Below, one piece after another: positions 32,082 through 36,081 of a DNA stretch of 36,081 bases (position 1 is the first letter of the stretch; each line of letters opens with the position of its first letter). The notes under the pieces are model-generated. The model searched no databases. It was not told the DNA's origin and was given only the letters and a program-made list of their open reading frames with translations. A program made the translations under genes and the position numbers. The DNA comes from Oscillospiraceae bacterium (GTDB taxonomy: Bacteria > Bacillota > Clostridia > Oscillospirales > Oscillospiraceae): NCBI GenBank assembly GCA_902799075.1, contig CADBYZ010000032.1:1-36081 (forward strand), written 5' to 3'.

Positions 32082-33558
32082 GTTTCTCCTTTCGCGTTTC
32101 TTGGATTTCCTGCGTTCCTTGCTGACGCAGGATGTAGTTAATTTTTGATTTGATTCTGTAGAGTTCTTTCAACTCTTGACGAATGGGCTCTAACTCTTCG
32201 GATTGTTTTTTATAACTTGCCTCCAATCTTTTCAATTCCTTCTTCCACGCCGGCACCGGGAATTTGTGCTCCGGTGAAACAGCATCCAGCTTTCGCTTGG
32301 CCAGATAGAACAGCCTCAGCTCGCTTTCGCGCTCGGAATAAAATGCGTCCCGCTTCTTTTTGAATTTGATCGCGTTCAGCTCCTCATAAAGCGGCTTCAA
32401 GCGTTTGAAGTCATCAACATAGCGAATCAGGTTCTGCAGCTCCTTCATGCGGGAAGATTTTGCTTTCAGCTCGGCATTCACGCTGTTGGACTTTCCCTTA
32501 ATGCCGTCCATGTACTTTTCAAGATCTGCAAGCCTGTAGAGCTTGCGTTCTTTCAGAAACTCCAAAAGGGTTGAGTAGTCATGAAAATTCTTTGCCTTTG
32601 CCTTCAATGACCATGCGCCGGCGTTGCGCTGTTCCCAATTCTGGATGAGAATCTCTATCAGATTTGGTGATTGCCTGGCAGCCTGTTCTTCCTTTTCGAG
32701 CTGCGCCTTTGCCTCTTGGATGATTTCCCAGAGTTCTTTGATCCTTCTTGTTATCTCGCGCAGCTTTTGATTTGTCGCGCGGATGAGACGATTCAGATTT
32801 CCCTTGTCTGTCTTGATGCCGCGCGCCTCCATCTGTCGAACTGCCGGGCCTTCGTGGATAGTTGGGATTTGCTCAATGCCCTGTCGCTTGTAAGATCGAT
32901 TATCAACCTTTACGGCCAATTGCTTTTCTTCAAATTTTACATTGCAGCAGTCCGCCCACGCCTTGCGCCATGCCTCCAATCTTTCAGGGCTTCCCCAATC
33001 GGTGGTGGGTATGGCATTGAATTCATAATCGCCTTTGCCGTTCGCGATGCGGTTGCCATGCTCGTCCAGAATGGATTCCCGCCGCTGCTTTGCTCCCCAA
33101 CTGCCATCAGGATTGAGAGGTCGGATCGGACACATCACATGAAAGTGCGGATTCTCAATTCCGTTTTCACCGGCATCCTTTTCGTGGATTGCGTAATCTA
33201 CGATCATACCTCGGCTGACAAATTCATCTTGGAGAAATTGCTTGACAAGCTCCATGTTTTCTTCTCGCGTGAATTCATTTTGCAAGGCGATGTCAAAACT
33301 GTAGGCAAGCTGCGCCTTGGGATGCTTCTCGATTTTCTCGACTTCGTTCCAGAGCGTCTCACGATCTTTTAATCTTTCCGGCGCATGCGGCGGCAAAAGG
33401 ATCTCCGAATGAATCACGCCGCTCTTGCGCCGATAGTCTGGATCGTTGCCATAGTATTCGCTATGCAGTTTTTCTCCGGCACGATAGGCCGCCGCTGCGA
33501 TAGCGGATTTTCCTTCGCTGCGTTTGATCTGGGTGACACTGAAATGATAAAGTGCTAT
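32056..33558 (-). CDS. MobA/MobL (MOBQ) relaxase with apparent AUA start
   Basis: 500 residues if translation starts at ATA 33558. Nicks the oriT strand and pilots it during mobilization. The essential N-terminus reads ALYHFSVTQIKRSEGKSAIA, followed by AAAYRAGEKLHSEYYG; the metal-binding triad motif is HEKDAGENGIENPHFHVMC. Starting at the first GTG (33417) would delete motif I. GGAGG lies 7 bases before the ATA, which overlaps the DUF3847 stop as ATAG. A coiled-coil-rich C-terminus (240-480) is usual. So either AUA initiates or an ATG-to-ATA mutation has disabled the start. The oriT at 34854-34895 is its expected target. Confidence 0.88.
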   Translation of the reverse strand: MALYHFSVTQIKRSEGKSAIAAAAYRAGEKLHSEYYGNDPDYRRKSGVIHSEILLPPHAPERLKDRETLWNEVEKIEKHPKAQLAYSFDIALQNEFTREENMELVKQFLQDEFVSRGMIVDYAIHEKDAGENGIENPHFHVMCPIRPLNPDGSWGAKQRRESILDEHGNRIANGKGDYEFNAIPTTDWGSPERLEAWRKAWADCCNVKFEEKQLAVKVDNRSYKRQGIEQIPTIHEGPAVRQMEARGIKTDKGNLNRLIRATNQKLREITRRIKELWEIIQEAKAQLEKEEQAARQSPNLIEILIQNWEQRNAGAWSLKAKAKNFHDYSTLLEFLKERKLYRLADLEKYMDGIKGKSNSVNAELKAKSSRMKELQNLIRYVDDFKRLKPLYEELNAIKFKKKRDAFYSERESELRLFYLAKRKLDAVSPEHKFPVPAWKKELKRLEASYKKQSEELEPIRQELKELYRIKSKINYILRQQGTQEIQETRKEKHAQKEETH

Positions 33559-33842
33559 TCCGCGTCCTCCTTCGGCAGCAGGGCAATCACATCAGGCAGC
33601 GAGAAAATCTTTTCCATCAGCGAGAGGAATTCTGTTTCTCCCATCTCCTTTGTGGCCGGGGCCAGGCATTCAATCGCTGCGCCTTTCGTGATCAGGCGGT
33701 GTGCACGTTTCTGCCGTTCACCCTTCTCCAGATACCCAACCCGATTTTGCAAACGCTGTAGGTCGTGCTGAAGATACTCCAGTTCTTGGATATCTCTTGC
33801 TTGCTGTGCTCTCAGTTTTTCAAGTTCTTTGTTCAGTTGCAT
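33555..33842 (-). CDS. DUF3847 family protein
   Basis: 95 residues. The coiled-coil N-terminus (LEKLRAQQARDIQELEYLQ) and the motif NRVGYLEKGERQKRAHRLITKGAAIE with FLSLMEKIFSLP identify DUF3847 (quoted parts: VGYLEKGERQKRAHRLITKG). These proteins are nearly always encoded just before MobA/MobL relaxases in Firmicute elements and are presumed mobilization accessories. GGAGG lies only one base before ATG 33842, an unusually short spacing. The stop TAG shares bases with the relaxase start (ATAG). Confidence 0.88.
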   Translation of the reverse strand: MQLNKELEKLRAQQARDIQELEYLQHDLQRLQNRVGYLEKGERQKRAHRLITKGAAIECLAPATKEMGETEFLSLMEKIFSLPDVIALLPKEDAE

Positions 33843-33882
33843 ACCTCCATTTCAATAATTCTTTCATGTACATTGGTTCTCT

Positions 33883-34254
33883 TTATATGCTGTTTTTGAT
33901 GCTCGCCCTCTTTCGTCTTGCATATTCCGCCTGCTGGCGCTTCTTGATTTTTGCCGCGCATGATGAACAGTATTTGCTCCGGTTGGAGGCGGAGTAGTAA
34001 ACCGCGCCGCATTCAACACAGTGCTTTCGTTCACCACGATGCAAAAGCTCCTGCTCCAATTCCGGCTCTCCTGGCAGAACCGCTGTGCGGAACCGCTTGC
34101 AGATCAGCGATTTTGTGATGAGCTGCGGGCAAGGGCATGGTTCAATTCCGTCCAGTAGGATGCAGTTGCCGTCATCATAATTGCAGCATTGTTTTCGGAT
34201 CACCTTCTTCACTTTTGATACTTGCTCCGGCGTCATTCGTATGATGTTGTTCAA
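33883..34254 (-). CDS. Cysteine-rich VLP-domain protein
   Basis: 123 residues from TTG 34254, chosen because GGAGG lies five bases upstream; ATG 34236 is an alternative. Motifs KQCCNYDDGNCILLDG, CPCPQLITKSLICKRFRTAVLPG and the zinc-ribbon-like CVECGAVYYSASNRSKYCSSCA match the Cys_rich_VLP family (PF14194-like). At least ten cysteines suggest two metal sites. These proteins accompany mobilizable and conjugative elements; function unknown. First gene of the element's mobilization run, 40 bases before the DUF3847 gene. Confidence 0.87.
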   Translation of the reverse strand: MNNIIRMTPEQVSKVKKVIRKQCCNYDDGNCILLDGIEPCPCPQLITKSLICKRFRTAVLPGEPELEQELLHRGERKHCVECGAVYYSASNRSKYCSSCAAKIKKRQQAEYARRKRASIKNSI

Positions 34255-34280
34255 ATATTTCCTCCTTCTTGTTTGTATTT

Positions 34281-34357
34281 GTCTCTTCACTAAGTACCAG
34301 TTTTTCGCCAATTTTAGCGGGTGTTTTTTCAGAATGTTTACGTTTTAAAATGTAAAC
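34281..34357. repeat. 77-nt direct repeat, copy A
   Basis: Begins GTCTCTTCACTAAGTACCAG and ends in the palindrome GTTTAC...GTAAAC. By hand, about 47 of 77 positions match copy B at 34444-34520 without gaps; the CTTAGTGAAG(A/G)GAC block is the best conserved part. A longer inverted repeat GAATGTTTAC/GTAAACATTC spans 34332-34361. It lies in the leader of the Cys-rich VLP gene. Confidence 0.65.
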
Positions 34358-34443
34358 ATTCAACGAACGCAGTCTTTTGCTCAGGTATCGCCAATGCAGA
34401 TATGACTTGCTATCCGAAAACCGCTCGCGTTATTTGTAAAGCA

Positions 34444-34520
34444 GTCCCTTCACTAAGGTCCATTTTCGAGCCGTTTTTACCACCCTTTTTCATGGATTGT
34501 TTACAATTACCATGTAAATC
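34444..34520. repeat. 77-nt direct repeat, copy B
   Basis: Diverged copy of 34281-34357, starting 163 bases further on. Again carries GTTTAC...GTAAA and CTTAGTGAAGGGAC on the minus strand. No coding gene is supported between 34312 and 35012; the repeats, hairpins and oriT account for most of this stretch. Confidence 0.65.
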
Positions 34521-34634
34521 TTTTATGAACACTTCTTTCGCTTTGCTCTTGTTCCTCCCGTAAGTGTGAAGTTTTGACTCAACATTTGCAGAAGATATGA
34601 GCGGCCTGAACTTCAAACAGAACGCAAATGATAG

Positions 34635-34840
34635 ACCGGCAGGCGCGATAATTGTCTTCCGGGACAGTTATCGCTCTTACCGGTTTGCAAGGATAGATGC
34701 GAAGCATCGCAAGGGGTGCAGCCCCTTGTACGGAGCAGCGTGACGCAAAGGATGCCTGTTCGGACAGTCATCCAGGCTCCGCACACTCGCCCGCAGGCGA
34801 GCGTGTCGGAGGCCAACCGCCGCAGGCGGCTCTTAGGCCG
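34635..34840 (+). repeat. Run of stem-loops upstream of oriT
   Basis: Hairpins in order: ACCGG/CCGGT enclosing GCGATAA/TTATCGC and TGTC/GACA (34635-34684); GATGC-gaa-GCATC (34696-34708); CAAGGGG/CCCCTTG (34710-34728); GGATG-CTGT/ACAG-CATCC with TCGG loop (34750-34773); CTCCG/CGGAG enclosing CTCGCC/GGCGAG (34777-34811); CCGCC-gca-GGCGG (34817-34829). Such density suggests either oriT accessory structure or a structured RNA. Confidence 0.7.
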
Positions 34841-34853
34841 GAGACGGACGCAC

Positions 34854-34895
34854 TACGGGGCAGCTCTCGCTACCCCGTATAGAAGTGCGCCCTTG
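34854..34895 (+). other. Origin of transfer (oriT), MOBQ type
   Basis: TACGGGG (34854-34860) pairs with CCCCGTA (34873-34879), followed three bases later by AAGTGCGCCCTTG (34883-34895). This matches the nic region of RSF1010/R1162-type MOBQ origins, in which an inverted repeat is followed by TAAGTGCGCCCT or TAAATGCGCCCT. By analogy, the nick falls between G34889 and C34890. The MobA/MobL relaxase gene nearby is of the matching class. Confidence 0.85.
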
Positions 34896-34961
34896 CCTCC
34901 GTCAAGGGATTTCCGCGTCCTCTGTCCTCTCGCGCCCCATCGCTGCTTATTTTTGCGCATG

Positions 34962-34992
34962 AAAAAGCAGCCACCGCAAAAGCGATGACTGC
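34962..34992 (-). terminator. Terminator after the sigma-like gene
   Basis: Minus strand: GCAGTCATCGC, TTTT loop, GCGGTGGCTGC with two mismatches, then TTTTTC; about 20 bases after the stop at 35013. Confidence 0.75.
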
Positions 34993-35012
34993 ATGTGGGT
35001 TTTGCGAATTAC

Positions 35013-35975
35013 TCAGAAGGTCTCCAAATATTTTTCGTACTGTTTTGAGACGAATTCTTCGTATTGATCCGTAATCTTCTTAAAGCGTTTGACCACGGCG
35101 CTGTGTGTTTTGAAGCCGACCTTGGATGCGATCTCTTCAAAGGTGAAGCCGAGACTCTTCAGCTTCAGAATCTGCATGTCCTGCTCAGAAAGCGAGGCTT
35201 TGAATTCCTCGATCATCACGGAATCCATAACTCTTGATTCAAACTCTGCCAAAGGATCGGGAACGTCAAAGAGCGCCGATGCTTCACGCGCTTGCTCGGC
35301 CAGCGCATCCAAGGACAGAGACTTGCCGACCTTCGTGCGGCCATGATCCCAGCTTCTCATAAAGTTTGGTTTGGCCCTGCTCTTATAATCCGAAAAATCT
35401 GCCGGGCTTCGATTTCTCCATGCCTCATCAATGATCGGCTGCCAGTTTTGTTCCTCTACAATAATCGTCGTGAGATTGCCGATCAGGTTGCCAAAATGAT
35501 CATAGCTCAGATAAGGGATGCTCATATTCTGCGGCATATTAAACAGCGACTGGAAAGAAAAGCCATGGTTTTCAAGTTTCAAGCGAATGTACGGCAGCGC
35601 CAGATAGGAAAGACGCCAGATTGGGAAGTCTCCGGAATAAGACGAAGCCGCACTCGGAATCTCCTGGTATTCTCCGGTTTTCAAGTTTGGCACCTCAAAG
35701 TACTGCCATACCGCCCACGCGGTACAATCCCAGACGAGCAGCAAAAACATGTCGTCATTGATGAGCTTGTCGTATTTGTCCGTGCGCAAAACTTCATAAG
35801 GGCAGCGCGGAAAATCCAGATATGCTGTAGCTTTTGCCACAAGGTCTTCCGGCAGCGCATAGAAAAGTGTCAGCCATGACTTGTTGCTTTCAAGAGGGAT
35901 TTCCACGATACTTCCCTTGTTATAAGGGTCAACCGCAATAAAGCCTTTCGGGCCGGGACGATTCTGTTCTGACAT
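35013..35975 (-). CDS. Element-borne protein with a sigma-region-4-like C-terminal HTH
   Basis: 320 residues from ATG 35975, four bases after the stop of the upstream gene. Residues 1-230 are not recognised: they begin MSEQNRPGPKGFIAVDPYNK and include aromatic-rich WDCTAWAVWQYFEVPNLKTG. The C-terminus (about 262-320) is LSEQDMQILKLKSLGFTFEE followed by IASKVGFKTHSAVVKRFKKI, which looks like a sigma-70 region 4 or LuxR-type helix-turn-helix. It may regulate element genes or act in replication. No strong ribosome binding site is seen, so translation is probably coupled. Function uncertain. Confidence 0.7.
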   Translation of the reverse strand: MSEQNRPGPKGFIAVDPYNKGSIVEIPLESNKSWLTLFYALPEDLVAKATAYLDFPRCPYEVLRTDKYDKLINDDMFLLLVWDCTAWAVWQYFEVPNLKTGEYQEIPSAASSYSGDFPIWRLSYLALPYIRLKLENHGFSFQSLFNMPQNMSIPYLSYDHFGNLIGNLTTIIVEEQNWQPIIDEAWRNRSPADFSDYKSRAKPNFMRSWDHGRTKVGKSLSLDALAEQAREASALFDVPDPLAEFESRVMDSVMIEEFKASLSEQDMQILKLKSLGFTFEEIASKVGFKTHSAVVKRFKKITDQYEEFVSKQYEKYLETF

Positions 35976-35979
35976 TCGA

Positions 35980-36081
35980 TCACTGCATATAGCCGTTTTC
36001 CCCGGCCAGCAGGGCCATAATTCCCGGCCAGTCCGGGCCATAATAGGCGGCCAGCAGGCCGCTTGAAAACAGCAAGCCAAA
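35980..36081 (-). CDS. C-terminal fragment of a gene cut by the right window edge
   Basis: 33 codons in frame with a stop at 35980: reads GLLFSSGLLAAYYGPDWPGI, then MALLAGENGYMQ. Ends four bases before the sigma-like gene start, so the two would be co-transcribed. Too short to identify. Confidence 0.6.
   Translation of the reverse strand, partial: FGLLFSSGLLAAYYGPDWPGIMALLAGENGYMQ

Noticed and set aside
34613..34988. Short frames of 60-90 codons across the oriT region
   Set aside because: They cross dense hairpins and the nic site and look like no protein; the DNA structure explains the sequence.

Overview
The window looks like the chromosome of an anaerobic Firmicute, most likely a GC-rich Clostridia/Oscillospiraceae-type gut bacterium. 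The evidence is strong AGGAGG ribosome binding sites, tRNAs with encoded CCA, a YerC-type regulator, Hsp33, DUF6282 and DUF4405 proteins and BspA-type leucine-rich repeats. This placement is inferred from gene content. Nearly all metabolic genes lie on the minus strand. The last 6 kb (from about 29.95 kb) is visibly more AT-rich in its genes and is a mobile element.

Region 1 (1-6.6 kb): a fumarase/malic enzyme operon led by a tiny ORF. It is followed by a redox cluster: a DUF362 protein, a CMD-cupin fusion, a lipoprotein flavodoxin and a DUF4405 membrane protein with a flavodoxin-like tail. A flavin reductase upstream has a near-consensus promoter carrying two identical-type palindromic operators. 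Region 2 (6.6-10.5 kb): a 159-bp MITE-like element, then an operon of EamA transporter, zinc alcohol dehydrogenase, sugar-isomerase-like TIM barrel and a C-terminally damaged gene. Region 3 (10.5-16.1 kb): an operon of DUF6282 metallohydrolase, MatC-like carrier and aconitase-family hydratase. It is divergent from a LysR regulator gene inactivated by an internal deletion.

Region 4 (16.2-24.3 kb): secreted or cell-surface proteins (transthyretin-like/thioredoxin, CYTH-like, a lipoprotein), a D-2-hydroxyacid dehydrogenase, a small multidrug export protein, a eukaryotic-type hexokinase and an NfeD-SPFH pair. Region 5 (24.4-29.9 kb): the YerC - methyltransferase - Hsp33 operon, convergent with a secreted LRR/FN3/caspase-like peptidase. 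Then come four tRNA genes (Val, Phe, Gly, Cys) with a consensus promoter and a strong terminator, and an SGNH hydrolase.

Region 6 (29.95 kb to the end): an integrative mobilizable element read from high to low coordinates. A Cys-rich VLP protein, DUF3847 protein, MobA/MobL relaxase, 58-residue protein, XRE regulator and large serine recombinase form a chain of mostly overlapping genes. Upstream lies a 700-bp non-coding segment with two diverged 77-nt direct repeats, a run of at least six hairpins and a recognisable MOBQ-type oriT (hairpin followed by AAGTGCGCCCTTG). Beyond it is a protein with a sigma-region-4-like C-terminus. The relaxase apparently starts at an AUA codon. The element's right end is outside the window.
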